Shown: positions 33,433 to 42,258 of the stretch, one piece after another
Position numbering within the stretch: the stretch's first letter is position 1
Layout: each line of letters opens with the position of its first letter
Assembly (NCBI RefSeq): GCF_010367455.1
Contig: NZ_WRPR01000060.1
Coordinates: 1-43,558, forward strand
DNA: 43,558 nucleotides
Reading direction: 5' to 3'
Source of the DNA: Candidatus Laterigemmans baculatus
GTDB taxonomy: Bacteria; Planctomycetota; Planctomycetia; Pirellulales; Pirellulaceae
Made by a program: the position numbers and the translations under genes
Notes under the pieces: generated by a model
Told to the model about the DNA's origin: nothing
Databases searched by the model: none
Seen by the model: the letters and a program-made list of their open reading frames with translations, nothing else

Positions 33433-34812
33433 ATGAACCACCTAGGACTGAATCGGCGGCAACTGCTTCAACAATTCGGCGGTGGGTTGGGTTTAGTCGG
33501 CGCGGCCAGTGCGCTGGCGCCACAAGCTCTTGCGGCACCTGGTGCGACGGAGATTCGCGGTCCGCATTTCACCCCACGGGCCAAACGCGTCATCCACCTG
33601 TTCATGAATGGAGGCCCGTTTCAGGCGGATTTGTTCGATCCCAAGCCGCTGCTGGAAAAGTACGCGGGGCAAAAACCACCGGGAGCGGACCTGACCACCG
33701 AGCGGCCGACCGGCGGACTGCTCCCTTCTCCGTTCAAATTTCGCCCCTGTGGCGAGAGCGGAGTGCCGGTGAGCGAGCTGCTGCCCAAGCTCAGCGGGCA
33801 TATCGACGACATTTGCGTACTGCGGTCGTTGCATGCGGACAATCCGAACCACGGTCCCGCTTTGCTGCAAATGAACAACGGCACGATCCTGCCGACGCGG
33901 CCCACGATGGGTGCTTGGTTCTTATATGGGCTGGGTACCGAGAACGAGAATCTGCCCGGTTATATCGTGCTCTGTCCGGGGCGGCCGGTGCGATTCTCCA
34001 TCTTGTGGAATAGCGCCTTTCTGCCTTCGGAGTACCAAGGAACTTATATCAACCATTCGAAGATCGATCCCCAAACGATGGTTCCCAACCTCAGGAATGA
34101 TCGATGGGACCGGGCGGCGCAGCGGCGACAATTGGATCTGCTGGAACAGTTGAACGCGGTGCACCGGGAGACGCGACCGGGCGATTCGGCCCTCGACGCT
34201 CGCACCGAAGCGATGGAGACGGCGTTCCGGATGCAGTTCCAGGCGAGCGACGCGTTCGATCTCGCGCGAGAGACGAAACACACCCGCGAAGCGTATGGAG
34301 AAGGCCATTTTGCCAACGGCTGCTTGCTCGCCCGGCGACTGGTCGAACGGGGCGTCCGCTTTGTGCAGGTCTACTACGGCAACGGCCAACCGTGGGATAC
34401 TCACTCGAACCACAACGAGCAAACGAAGAAGCTCTGCGGCGATATCGATCAACCGATCGCCGCATTACTGGGCGACCTCAAGCAGCGCGGTTTGCTCGAA
34501 GACACGCTGGTCGTCTGGGGCGGCGAATTCGGCCGCACGCCGACGTCCGAGGGGGGCGATGGTCGCGATCACAACCACCACGGCTTTTCGATGTGGATGG
34601 CGGGCGGCGGCGTCAAAGGCGGGATGACTTACGGCGAGACCGACGACTTTGGTTTCAAAGCGATGGTCGACAAGATGCATGTCCATGATCTGCACGCCAC
34701 GATTTTGCATCTCCTGGGACTCGACCACGAACAACTCACCTTTCGACACGCCGGCCGCGATTTCCGCCTGACCGACGTCTACGGCCGCGTGGTCCAAGAC
34801 ATCCTCAGCTAG
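33433..34812 (+). CDS. DUF1501 family protein
   Basis: This 459-aa DUF1501 protein has the leader NRRQLLQQFGGGLGLVGAASALAPQALA, a twin-arginine-like signal. Conserved stretches include VIHLFMNGGPFQADLFDPKP, FANGCLLARRLVERGVRFVQ, WDTHSNHNEQTKKL, VVWGGEFGRTPTSEGGDGRD and HDLHATILHLLGLDHEQLTF. It is the downstream partner of the cytochrome/DUF1549/DUF1553 gene. GGAAG precedes the ATG. It is better conserved at the GGEFGRTP motif than the other DUF1501 protein here, which has VIASEFSRDA at that place. Confidence 0.94.
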   Translation: MNHLGLNRRQLLQQFGGGLGLVGAASALAPQALAAPGATEIRGPHFTPRAKRVIHLFMNGGPFQADLFDPKPLLEKYAGQKPPGADLTTERPTGGLLPSPFKFRPCGESGVPVSELLPKLSGHIDDICVLRSLHADNPNHGPALLQMNNGTILPTRPTMGAWFLYGLGTENENLPGYIVLCPGRPVRFSILWNSAFLPSEYQGTYINHSKIDPQTMVPNLRNDRWDRAAQRRQLDLLEQLNAVHRETRPGDSALDARTEAMETAFRMQFQASDAFDLARETKHTREAYGEGHFANGCLLARRLVERGVRFVQVYYGNGQPWDTHSNHNEQTKKLCGDIDQPIAALLGDLKQRGLLEDTLVVWGGEFGRTPTSEGGDGRDHNHHGFSMWMAGGGVKGGMTYGETDDFGFKAMVDKMHVHDLHATILHLLGLDHEQLTFRHAGRDFRLTDVYGRVVQDILS

Positions 34813-34932
34813 TCGCTGTCGACCGATGGCAGCTGCGAGAAAAATTTTTCGCCGCGTGTCGATTCCGCCGCTTCGCGAACGATTACTGGGTGAAGTTTGC
34901 GGTTCGACACAACTTAACCCGAAAGGTTGGCG

Positions 34933-35325
34933 ATGAAATTTATCTGTTTGGGGTATGCCGACGACTCGGCATGGGAAGGGAAATCCGCAGCCGAACTCGA
35001 GGCGATGATGGAGGAATGCTTTGCCTATGACGACGAACTCCGCCGCGGCGGGCACTGGATCGGCGGAGAGGCGCTGCAGTCCGCGCGGAATGCGGTCACG
35101 CTGACCGTGCGGAATGGCGAAACGGTCGTCACCGACGGCCCCTACGCCGAAACCAAGGAGCAGATCGGCGGGATCCTGTTGCTCGAAGCCCGGGATCTGA
35201 ACCACGCGGTCGCGCTGATGTCCAAACACCCCGGCATCAAGGTCGGACCGTTCGAGATTCGGCCCGCCGATGAAGAGATCAACGCCCTGATCGCTGCCCG
35301 CGAGTTGGCCGCGCAACAGGGCTGA
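34933..35325 (+). CDS. YCII-related (DGPF-type) protein
   Basis: This 130-aa small protein of the YCII/YciI-like DGPF family has the characteristic segment [37 protein letters not shown] and an ending [10 protein letters not shown] 34933 has AAGG 8 nt upstream; TTG 34927 is in frame but less likely. Family members often accompany ECF sigma factors, but none is present here. It is followed after 75 bp by the DUF1579 gene on the same strand, so the two may share a transcript. The function is unknown; possibly a small dimeric enzyme. Confidence 0.88.
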   Translation: MKFICLGYADDSAWEGKSAAELEAMMEECFAYDDELRRGGHWIGGEALQSARNAVTLTVRNGETVVTDGPYAETKEQIGGILLLEARDLNHAVALMSKHPGIKVGPFEIRPADEEINALIAARELAAQQG

Positions 35326-35400
35326 GCCGCCTCATCGGCCCGCCGCTGTCCCGCGTTTGCACTCTTCCAAGCCTTTATTTTCTTCACGAATCACCGCTTC

Positions 35401-35880
35401 ATGTTTGCAAAACCTCAAGCTGAACACCGCTGGCTCGCCAAACTCGTTGGCGATTGGAACGTTGAGTCGGACTATCGGATGGGGGCCGATCAGCCGTCGA
35501 AAAAAAGCGAATCGCGGATCTCGGTTCGCTCGCTCGAAGGGATGTGGGTCGTGATGGAGAGCGGCGGCGACTCACCGGAGATGGGGAAGTGGTCATCGCT
35601 TCTGACGCTCGGTTACGACCCACGGCGGAAGCAATACGTCGGCACTTTCTTCGGCTCCATGATGAACCATCTCTGGATCTACGCCGGCTCGCTCGACGAC
35701 TCCGGACGCGTGCTGACGCTCGATACCGAAGGCCCCCGATTTGAAGGCGAAGGCTTGGTCGCCTATCAGGATATTTTCGAATCGGTCGATGACGATCACT
35801 GGATCCTCTCCTCGCGGGTCCGCGGCGATGACGGTCAATGGCAGCATTTCATGACCGCCCATCACCGACGAGTGAAGTAG
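35401..35880 (+). CDS. DUF1579 family protein
   Basis: This 159-aa protein has family features: the WLAKLVGDWNVESDY start, LEGMWVVMES, the central LTLGYDPRRKQYVGTFFGSM, and a C-terminal DIFESVDDDHWILSSRV. The fold is expected to be a lipocalin-like beta barrel of cytoplasmic proteins. The role is unknown. No clear ribosome-binding site precedes ATG 35401. It lies close behind the YCII gene and both may be co-transcribed. Confidence 0.85.
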   Translation: MFAKPQAEHRWLAKLVGDWNVESDYRMGADQPSKKSESRISVRSLEGMWVVMESGGDSPEMGKWSSLLTLGYDPRRKQYVGTFFGSMMNHLWIYAGSLDDSGRVLTLDTEGPRFEGEGLVAYQDIFESVDDDHWILSSRVRGDDGQWQHFMTAHHRRVK

Positions 35881-36052
35881 GAGGAGCTCCCGTCCTACCG
35901 GCGGCGTTCCGCCGCGGTTGCAGCCCCCGCGTCCAAGCCCCTTCCGATCGCCCCGGCGACTGGCGACTGGCGAGCGACGAGCGGCGAGCGGGCGCGGAAT
36001 CTGCAGAGCCAAGGGGGAAACTGCTGGCCTGCCCCGCAATCGGGAGGAATCG

Positions 36053-36796
36053 ATGCGCCCAACGACGACGACCCCCAGTGACTACTCGAGCTCCGATCGA
36101 CCGCACGAGACACAATGGCAAAGTGCCCGCTCCGACGATCGCTCCCCCGACAGGTCACAGCAGGAGCGGCGCGTTGAGCAGGACCGGGAGGACTCCCCTT
36201 CCGAGCCGAAGGAAGTGCACTCGCTGCACGACGTGCTCGATCGGGTCGAGTCGGCAGCGGAGAATCGAGAAAAAGTGTCGCTCGGCCAGGTTCTTGATGC
36301 GCTTGGCGAGCGTTCCTTTGCCCCGCTAATCCTCGTCCCGGGGCTGATCATGTTGGCTCCAGGGCCAGCCGATATTCCCGGCGTTCCAATCGTTTTGGGG
36401 CTGTTCGTGGCCTTGGTCGCGGTCCAGCCCCTGTTGAGGCGCGAGCACATCTGGATTCCTCAGTGGATGGAGCGTCGGGAGCTCAGCAGCCGCCGCATTA
36501 AGCAGATGGTCTCCTGGCTTCGCCGCCCAGCCGGTTGGCTCGACCGCCTGACCAAGCGGCGGTACACGGGGCTGGTGAACCACGCTGGAGCGCTGACGAT
36601 CGCCGTGGCCTGTATCCTGATTGCCGCTTCGACGCCGCTGCTCGAATTCGTCCCCTTCAGCGCCAACCTAGCCGGCGGAGCGATCACAGCATTCGCCCTC
36701 GCCTTGCTGGCCAAGGACGGGCTCGTCGCCGGGATCGCGATCCTTTTTTCGCTCGGCACTCTCGGTCTCGTGCTCTACCAGTTCATCGGCGGCTAG
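36053..36796 (+). CDS. ExoD-like membrane protein (exopolysaccharide synthesis ExoD family)
   Basis: This 247-aa protein starts at ATG 36053 with an excellent GGAGG 5 nt upstream. Residues 1-50 are hydrophilic and rich in Ser, Arg, Asp and Glu. The ExoD domain follows: SLHDVLDRVESAAENREKVS, LGERSFAPLILVPGLIMLAPGP, and the PGVPIVLGLFVALVAVQPLL helix. Two further hydrophobic segments end the protein (GALTIAVACILIAASTPLLE; the LAKDGLVAGIAILFSLGTLG region). In rhizobia ExoD affects exopolysaccharide production; here the role is open. Its stop codon is the first triplet of the 201-bp repeat at 36794. Confidence 0.88.
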   Translation: MRPTTTTPSDYSSSDRPHETQWQSARSDDRSPDRSQQERRVEQDREDSPSEPKEVHSLHDVLDRVESAAENREKVSLGQVLDALGERSFAPLILVPGLIMLAPGPADIPGVPIVLGLFVALVAVQPLLRREHIWIPQWMERRELSSRRIKQMVSWLRRPAGWLDRLTKRRYTGLVNHAGALTIAVACILIAASTPLLEFVPFSANLAGGAITAFALALLAKDGLVAGIAILFSLGTLGLVLYQFIGG

Positions 36797-36994
36797 TGGG
36801 CCGAGAACAACCACGCATGGCACGAATCAGACGAACCGATCAGCGGAGGGGGAGGGAACCGCGGATAACACAGAGAACGCAGATGGACAGGAAAGAGCGA
36901 GAACTCGGAATCGTCGTTACCGGGCCTCTCCTCGCCGCAACTCTCTAACCCTTCTTCGTGTCCTTCGTGTCCTTCGTAGTCTCCCCGTCTCTCG
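36794..36994. repeat. 201-bp direct repeat, left copy (family E)
   Basis: This sequence, beginning TAGTGGGCCG and ending CCGTCTCTCG, recurs at 43260-43460 in the same orientation. The two have equal length and about 14 mismatches by eye. It includes the CTTCGTGTCCTTCGTGTCC-type runs common in dispersed planctomycete repeats. The pair brackets the low-GC island. Confidence 0.93.
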
Positions 36995-37563
36995 GTGCTC
37001 CCGATTCATAGATCAACTCGGCGTCCGGGGGGACCCGGGGCCGCCTTGGGAGAACTGGCGGGGCCGGACTTCCAAGAAGACCAGTCGCCTTCGGCTTGCC
37101 GTTAAACGATCCGGGGCTGTTCATGCCGCTCTGCTGGCCCGCGCACGAGAACCCCCGCGGGACGGGGCGACTGGAGCCCTATCCGAAACGACGCTGACGG
37201 CGCTCGCACCCGCAACCACCGGATCGACAGTCCCACCGGGGAATCGCCACTTCTCCCACGTTTTCCCAGCTCAAACGAGCATAAGCGGCCATTTCAGGTG
37301 TGTCGACGATTCGCGCCGATTCTCAGCGTTTTCCAGTCTCTCCTCGCCCCCGCCGAACGCCAAAACGGTAGAAAATTAACCAAGTACAATGGGTGCGCAG
37401 CCAACGACACTTGGGGCAAAGGCTGAGTCCACTGATCAGCTATATCAGGCCGTGCATTTGCGCCAGCGACCATCCTTGACCTGCGGGACGTCGCACCCTA
37501 CTTTCGGACGGGGCTCGGGAGATGCTGTATGTACCACTGCTTCCTTTATGTCGGTAATAGATC
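36995..37563. other. Gene-free left flank of the island
   Basis: These 569 bp hold one isolated arm of palindrome family A at 37083-37110 without the terminal repeats of the MITE-like element. A GC-rich stretch extends to about 37240, followed by an AT-richer part. A 63-codon open frame at 37389-37580 has no ribosome-binding site or coding character and is not called. Confidence 0.6.
37476..37504 (+). promoter_or_regulatory. Possible sigma-70-type promoter
   Basis: TTGACC (37476-37481) and TACTTT (37499-37504) are 17 nt apart, 60 bp before the first island gene. The -35 box is close to consensus; the -10 box matches only three of six positions. Tentative. Confidence 0.3.
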
Positions 37564-38517
37564 TTGACGGAACTTCCTGAAGAGACGCTTACTCAACTGC
37601 GCCCAATGGAGGCAAGGCTGCGGGCCGCTGTATCAAGGGGAGCCGCTGAGGAGGCAATTGAAATCGCCGGAGAGATTCAGCAGCTGTTCAGTGACCGCCG
37701 ACATCATCGTCTACTTAAGGCAAAGTTGTGGGCGTTTGAGGCAGCGCTCGACGCCAACCGGCTCGCGTATGCCGAGACCGGCTTCATTGGCGTGCGAAAA
37801 CTCGCGAACCGAGGCACTCGAATCCACCTTGAGGCCACGTCATTGCTTGCTGTCTGTCTTTTACGCCAGAAGAAAAACACCGAGGCCAAGCGCGCCATTC
37901 GTGAAGTCATCCAAAACCTCGATGACATCGCCTCTGACCGAAGCCGGCACAAGTTTCAGAAGCGGTTCATCGAACGGATAGAGCAGGAGTGCATACTGGC
38001 TGAGCTGATAGGCACCGATACATCACCTCTGGACGCTGCAGAAATGCATCGTCATGCGGTGCGCCTCGTTCAGTACAACTCCGACAACGAAATCCTGCGA
38101 CTTATTGGCAACGCGGTTCCGTCGTCGAGCATTAAGCTGCTTCAGGATGTGCGACATTATTCAATCAAGCTCCTGCCGCTGCCCGATCGAAAGCTACTTC
38201 CCTCGCCAGGGGACACTGAAAAGCCACTGAGCGTTGGCAAAAGGACGGCCGCAGTGCTGAAAAGGATAGCGTGGAAGTCGCTTTGTGACCCCGACAGCGA
38301 GGTTTACAAGCTGTGGTCCAAGAAGGTTCCAGCCGTCTTTAATGGCGGTTATTTCGCAGGTGCGCTTGCAACGACAATGGCGGCATGGCGGATCGGCATA
38401 CCAATAATAGGCACAGGTGTGGCCGCAATCGCGATGAAAAGCTCAGCCGAGGTTTTCTGTGAGTTCGCGAAACCAGAAGGAATGATGATCGATCGCTCGG
38501 AGCGCGACGAAGAATAG
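37564..38517 (+). CDS. Helical protein with hydrophobic C-terminal segment, function unknown
   Basis: This 317-aa protein does not belong to a family I recognise. The frame has an in-frame stop at 37558-37560, so the start is TTG 37564 or the ATG at 37606; a weak GGTAA lies before the TTG. Residues 1-165 are almost entirely helical and resemble TPR-like repeats (AAVSRGAAEEAIEIAGEIQQ, AETGFIGVRKLANRGTR, EAKRAIREVIQNLDDIAS). A middle region carries RHYSIKLLPLPDRKLLPSP. Residues about 256-300 form one or two hydrophobic helices (GGYFAGALATTMAAWRIGIP and the following GTGVAAIAM), which suggests membrane contact. The nuclease-like gene follows after 66 bp (18 bp if its GTG start is used), so both are probably one operon. 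Confidence 0.7.
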   Translation: MTELPEETLTQLRPMEARLRAAVSRGAAEEAIEIAGEIQQLFSDRRHHRLLKAKLWAFEAALDANRLAYAETGFIGVRKLANRGTRIHLEATSLLAVCLLRQKKNTEAKRAIREVIQNLDDIASDRSRHKFQKRFIERIEQECILAELIGTDTSPLDAAEMHRHAVRLVQYNSDNEILRLIGNAVPSSSIKLLQDVRHYSIKLLPLPDRKLLPSPGDTEKPLSVGKRTAAVLKRIAWKSLCDPDSEVYKLWSKKVPAVFNGGYFAGALATTMAAWRIGIPIIGTGVAAIAMKSSAEVFCEFAKPEGMMIDRSERDEE

Positions 38518-38583
38518 CTGCGGAAATGCAGTACAGTGGCGGCAGCAGCTGCGCATGGTGGGTTACTGGTGGCAATCCGAAAA

Positions 38584-39528
38584 ATGTTCGATAACTTTGA
38601 TCCGTCGCTTCTCGACGATCCTGATTTCAAGGAGGATGCGGTTCGCGAAGAAATCGTGGTGCCGATCCTCAGACGCCTCGGATATTCTGCTTCAGGGCCG
38701 AACCGAATCGTCCGCAGCAAAGCGTTGCTGCATCCGTTTGTGATGATCGGGTCAAAAAGACATCCAGTTCACATCGTTCCGGACTACCTGTTGCACAGCG
38801 ATGGTCGCCCCGGACTTGTGTTAGATGCAAAGAGACCAGACACGGACCTGGTAAAGTCCAAGCATGCCGAACAGGCGTATTCCTACGCGATCCACCCAGA
38901 AGTTCGCGTTCGGTTTTACGCGTTGTGTAGCGGACGCCAGTTAGTTGCGTATGACATCTACGGGATTGCTCCGATATTTGTCATTGATTTCCAACACATT
39001 GGTCGCGAGTGGGCGCTCGTCGAAAGCGTTCTTTCCCCCAAGAACGTGTCGTTTGCGGCGGAGATGCACTTCGTACCTGATTTTGGCACTGCAGTCGTGA
39101 AGATGGGGTCGTCATCCGGGCAACCATGGTTCTTTCCGTTTGTTAAATTTCAGCAATTCGGCTGCGTTCGTAACGATCTCTACACCATGTCCGTTGGCAT
39201 TCAAATTGATGACGTCGAGCACCTCGCTTCGTTCGATGCCGACAAGCCTATGTTCGACAAGATACTTCAGTTCACCGACAGCGAGAATCGAGATCACATT
39301 CGTGAACTCATTGCGCCGGGGCAGATGATAACCGCTCTTCGGCCGATCTATGCGTCGTTGGATGCCGTTGTTGGCAGACCGACGCGTGGTCAACACGATG
39401 CATTTGTTCCTTTCTTGATTAAAGGTGCGCAGCGGCTTGACGAATCCGCCTTTCAAGCGGCCGAGGCTCTCTCCGAAATAGAGAAGTCGCCGTGCCAACG
39501 AACGCAGAGCGGTCAAGGTCGCAACTAG
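38584..39528 (+). CDS. Stand-alone HsdR N-terminal-type PD-(D/E)XK nuclease-fold protein
   Basis: This 314-aa protein begins with a domain typical of type I restriction enzyme R-subunit N-termini (HSDR_N_2). It has EDAVREEIVVPILRRLGYSA, then a conserved VPDYLL and LVLDAKRP giving the nuclease core Asp67...Asp81-x-Lys83 with Glu23 as an extra acidic residue. HAEQAYSYAIHPEVRVRFYA and LCSGRQLVAYDI follow, as in the family. The translocase (SF2 motor) part of HsdR is absent; after residue 150 comes an unrelated region I cannot assign. ATG 38584 begins the conserved domain; GTG 38536 or GTG 38572 may be used instead. No methylase or specificity gene is nearby, so it is not a type I R-M system. It converges on the helicase gene. 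Confidence 0.82.
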   Translation: MFDNFDPSLLDDPDFKEDAVREEIVVPILRRLGYSASGPNRIVRSKALLHPFVMIGSKRHPVHIVPDYLLHSDGRPGLVLDAKRPDTDLVKSKHAEQAYSYAIHPEVRVRFYALCSGRQLVAYDIYGIAPIFVIDFQHIGREWALVESVLSPKNVSFAAEMHFVPDFGTAVVKMGSSSGQPWFFPFVKFQQFGCVRNDLYTMSVGIQIDDVEHLASFDADKPMFDKILQFTDSENRDHIRELIAPGQMITALRPIYASLDAVVGRPTRGQHDAFVPFLIKGAQRLDESAFQAAEALSEIEKSPCQRTQSGQGRN

Positions 39529-39597
39529 CAACGCGATTTCTCCCTTGGATGCGAGTAATTGATTAGTTCATGGAATTGACGGTATCCCACTGCGGAG

Positions 39598-39618
39598 CGG
39601 CAGCGTGTCCCGCTGCCG
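39598..39618. terminator. Possible terminator hairpin between convergent genes
   Basis: An 8-bp GC-rich stem (CGGCAGCG / CGCTGCCG) with a 5-nt loop lies in the 153-bp gap between the convergent HsdR-N-like and helicase genes. It has no T tract, so the call is weak. Confidence 0.35.
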
Positions 39619-39681
39619 GTCATGTGGAAACCAGCTACTTCGCGATTCGCTCTTTTCGCTCGCGCGGCCTGACGGGCAACG

Positions 39682-42210
39682 CTACAGGAGTCGCTCATCC
39701 AACGGCTTGCGGCAGTAATCTTGCATCAAACTTTCAGTGCTGAGGTTATGAAGATCAAGCCACGACTGAATAACGGTCGAATCCAGGTCTCCCATGTCAG
39801 ACCTCCAGAATTCCTGAAAAAATCGCCGGACATTGCGCAACAGTTGCTTTAGCTCGCCGCTCCTAATGATCATGACGGATTCATTGAACGCGACACCTTG
39901 TCCGAGCTTGGTTGTGGGAAAAATCATGCGGCTGTGAAGCTGCGCATCCCCGTAGTGCTTTCGAAACCAGGCGATCGAGTTATTGATTTGGCCACTTTCC
40001 GCCTTGGCCATCTCGTCACGTTCCAAACTGACACGATTTTTACACTCAATGAGAAGGTATGCATTAGCACGAAGACACCACAAATTATCTGGACCCTCGC
40101 CCCACTCCTTATCCGGTCGTTCACAAGAGAATCCGAGGGCTGCGCCTAACGCATTCAACGCGGCCTCGAAGCGATCTGAATCACTGCCGAAACGCAGGTC
40201 AGTAAGGATTCCCTCGACGCGGATCATCAACTCTGCATAGTCGCTCGCATCGGACACCCAAGATGCGATGGCTTCGACTCGCTTCGACGAATTGGCTTCA
40301 AGCCTTTTCACCGTCGCTCCATCTTCCGGCTTGAAGAGAAAACGGTTGAGCGTGTGGGCAGACAGTTGCAACTTCTTGGAATCAGCTTTGCTCTGCCGGT
40401 AGGTCAACCTGGCAATCTCTTGCAGGTACCACCCGCGCTCCTGATCTGCAAAGTCAGTGCTATCGAGTAGGTCTTGCAGGATTTTTGCGGCTTCCGGCCA
40501 TCGTGAAGCATCAGCCTTATGTTCCGACGCTAGTTCTCTCGCGTAAATTTCAAGCAGTCGCTCATCTGGCTTCGCAGGTTGGACATCTTCCATTCGCTCA
40601 ACGTAGAATTCTTTCCAGCCGACGTCGCGTTCGAGCACCTTTCTAATTAACCCGTGCAGGGCAACGAGCGGTTCAACTCCCGCCGCGATTTCATCGTTTG
40701 CCAATTCCGCAATCTCCAGCCCAATATCAATTTGCCCCTGCGTTTGCGCGGAGTAGAATTTTCGAACGGCGGCACTTCTGATCGCTTGAACTAGGTCTGC
40801 GCCAGCAAGAACTATAGCGCAATAGTCTTTCTCGCCTCTAACGCTTCGCCCGAGGCCTTGCTCAACGATTCTAGCAATCCGCTGTGTGTTTACATCGCTG
40901 TCTGGGCGACAAGATTCTATGTAGCGGTCATGCAGCGACATCCCCAATGGCTTGGAGTCGATTACAAGAATCCGGCAAGCATCGTCAGGAAGATCGACGC
41001 CGTCGTATCTATTGACGATACACAAGGCTTTTCGGCAGTCACCGTCGCGAAGCCTCTCCACGTCCTCAGCAATGCTGTCAGTGTCAGCGACGGTTGCGTC
41101 ACTTTCCTTCCAAAGTTCGGCACGTTTAAAACTTGGTACCAAGCCGACGATGCCATACTTTCGAGTGCTGGTTGCTGGCTTCGCAAACTCCGCTACCACC
41201 TTCTCGCGAGACAAATTGGAGTCGAGCAGTGAAGGAAGTAGCAGCATTTTCTCCCCGCACCACGGCTCATTCGGGTAATTAAGCGGGTTCTCAATTGTCT
41301 TTCGGGCGAGCCGCAACCCCTTTACAAGGAACGAGTCGTCCGTGACTGTTGCCGACATGAAAATTCTATTGTCCGCATTGAAAAAACTGCCGAAGAGCTG
41401 CAGCGGTGGAGAGTGCGGGATGATGTCGAGTGACTTCCCGGATACGATGCAAAAGCAGCGATCGAGCATGTCGCGAATAAGCGGCCAAGTAAATTTTATG
41501 GAGTTCAGGCTGTTATGTCGCGACAGAATCTCTGTGACGGCGTCAATTTGGTCTAGCCAGCTCCAATAGGGAACGGCAAGTACCGCTTCAAAATCGCCAT
41601 TGCGGATGTCGCTGAATGTTCCGGCACCCTGGTGCTTGAGATCATCCTCAAACAGCTGGACGATCTCTTGATAAGGGTGTTCATTGCTCGCAAGGCCAAT
41701 GCTACACGCCTGCTTGATCGTGTCAATACAGGCGTGGCTGTCATCGAGAAGGATGGTCCCCACCTTTTCCGATCTCGGACCCAAACCGAATTTAGTGAGC
41801 CCATTGAAGAGCTTTTGTACTGTCGTAACGAGAACCGTATTTCCGTTATGAAAATCGTCAGGTATCTCATGGTCAGCACGCGTGACAGTCACACCGAACT
41901 GGCGAGCTTGGATACAGGTTTGCTCAACGAGAAAGTGGTTTGGACATAGATAGAGTGCGGGGCCGCGGCCTTCGTTCAACCTCGATTGAAGCATAAGCAG
42001 CCCGATGAGTGTCTTGCCCTGGCCGGTGTGAAGCTTCACAATGATGTCGCGATCGTCTCGCCGTTCATCGTGCCACTGGCTCAAGACGTGTGTCTGTACA
42101 GGCCGAAGCGGCCCCTTGTCACTTGCACGGTCGAGCGTTTCGTAAAGCTCCACGGGATTCGTGGGTTTGCTTACCTGCTGTCGTTTCAGCTTCTTCTTGA
42201 AGTCAACCAT
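39682..42210 (-). CDS. SF2 helicase fused to C-terminal PD-(D/E)XK nuclease domain
   Basis: This 842-aa protein has Walker A HTGQGKT at 61-67, motif II as DDSH (156-159, ILLDDSHACID), and motif III SAT at 286-288. Its second lobe, NRYDGVDLPDDACRILVID followed by QGLGRSVRG at 451-459, is like the XPD/DinG helicase C-terminal domain. I see no iron-sulfur cysteine cluster of XPD/DinG. A helical region (480-660) leads to a nuclease domain: Glu682, GPDN at 706-709 and LIECKN at 720-725 (Glu722, Lys724), a restriction-endonuclease-like PD-(D/E)XK core. GGAG lies 6 nt upstream of the ATG. It is 48 bp downstream of the zinc-ribbon gene, in the same operon. Helicase-nuclease fusions of this size are typical of anti-phage systems; I cannot match it to a named one. 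Confidence 0.85.
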   Translation of the reverse strand: MVDFKKKLKRQQVSKPTNPVELYETLDRASDKGPLRPVQTHVLSQWHDERRDDRDIIVKLHTGQGKTLIGLLMLQSRLNEGRGPALYLCPNHFLVEQTCIQARQFGVTVTRADHEIPDDFHNGNTVLVTTVQKLFNGLTKFGLGPRSEKVGTILLDDSHACIDTIKQACSIGLASNEHPYQEIVQLFEDDLKHQGAGTFSDIRNGDFEAVLAVPYWSWLDQIDAVTEILSRHNSLNSIKFTWPLIRDMLDRCFCIVSGKSLDIIPHSPPLQLFGSFFNADNRIFMSATVTDDSFLVKGLRLARKTIENPLNYPNEPWCGEKMLLLPSLLDSNLSREKVVAEFAKPATSTRKYGIVGLVPSFKRAELWKESDATVADTDSIAEDVERLRDGDCRKALCIVNRYDGVDLPDDACRILVIDSKPLGMSLHDRYIESCRPDSDVNTQRIARIVEQGLGRSVRGEKDYCAIVLAGADLVQAIRSAAVRKFYSAQTQGQIDIGLEIAELANDEIAAGVEPLVALHGLIRKVLERDVGWKEFYVERMEDVQPAKPDERLLEIYARELASEHKADASRWPEAAKILQDLLDSTDFADQERGWYLQEIARLTYRQSKADSKKLQLSAHTLNRFLFKPEDGATVKRLEANSSKRVEAIASWVSDASDYAELMIRVEGILTDLRFGSDSDRFEAALNALGAALGFSCERPDKEWGEGPDNLWCLRANAYLLIECKNRVSLERDEMAKAESGQINNSIAWFRKHYGDAQLHSRMIFPTTKLGQGVAFNESVMIIRSGELKQLLRNVRRFFQEFWRSDMGDLDSTVIQSWLDLHNLSTESLMQDYCRKPLDERLL

Positions 42211-42258
42211 TCGCGTCTCCGGTTGTTATAGCAAAATTGAAATACTGCTCTGGCTGAC

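Noticed and set aside
37389-37580. 63-codon open frame before the first island gene
   Set aside because: It has no ribosome-binding site, overlaps the start of the next gene in another frame, and shows no recognisable features.
38584-42210. Classical type I restriction-modification system
   Set aside because: No HsdM methylase or HsdS specificity gene is present, and the HsdR-N domain and helicase are on separate, convergent genes.
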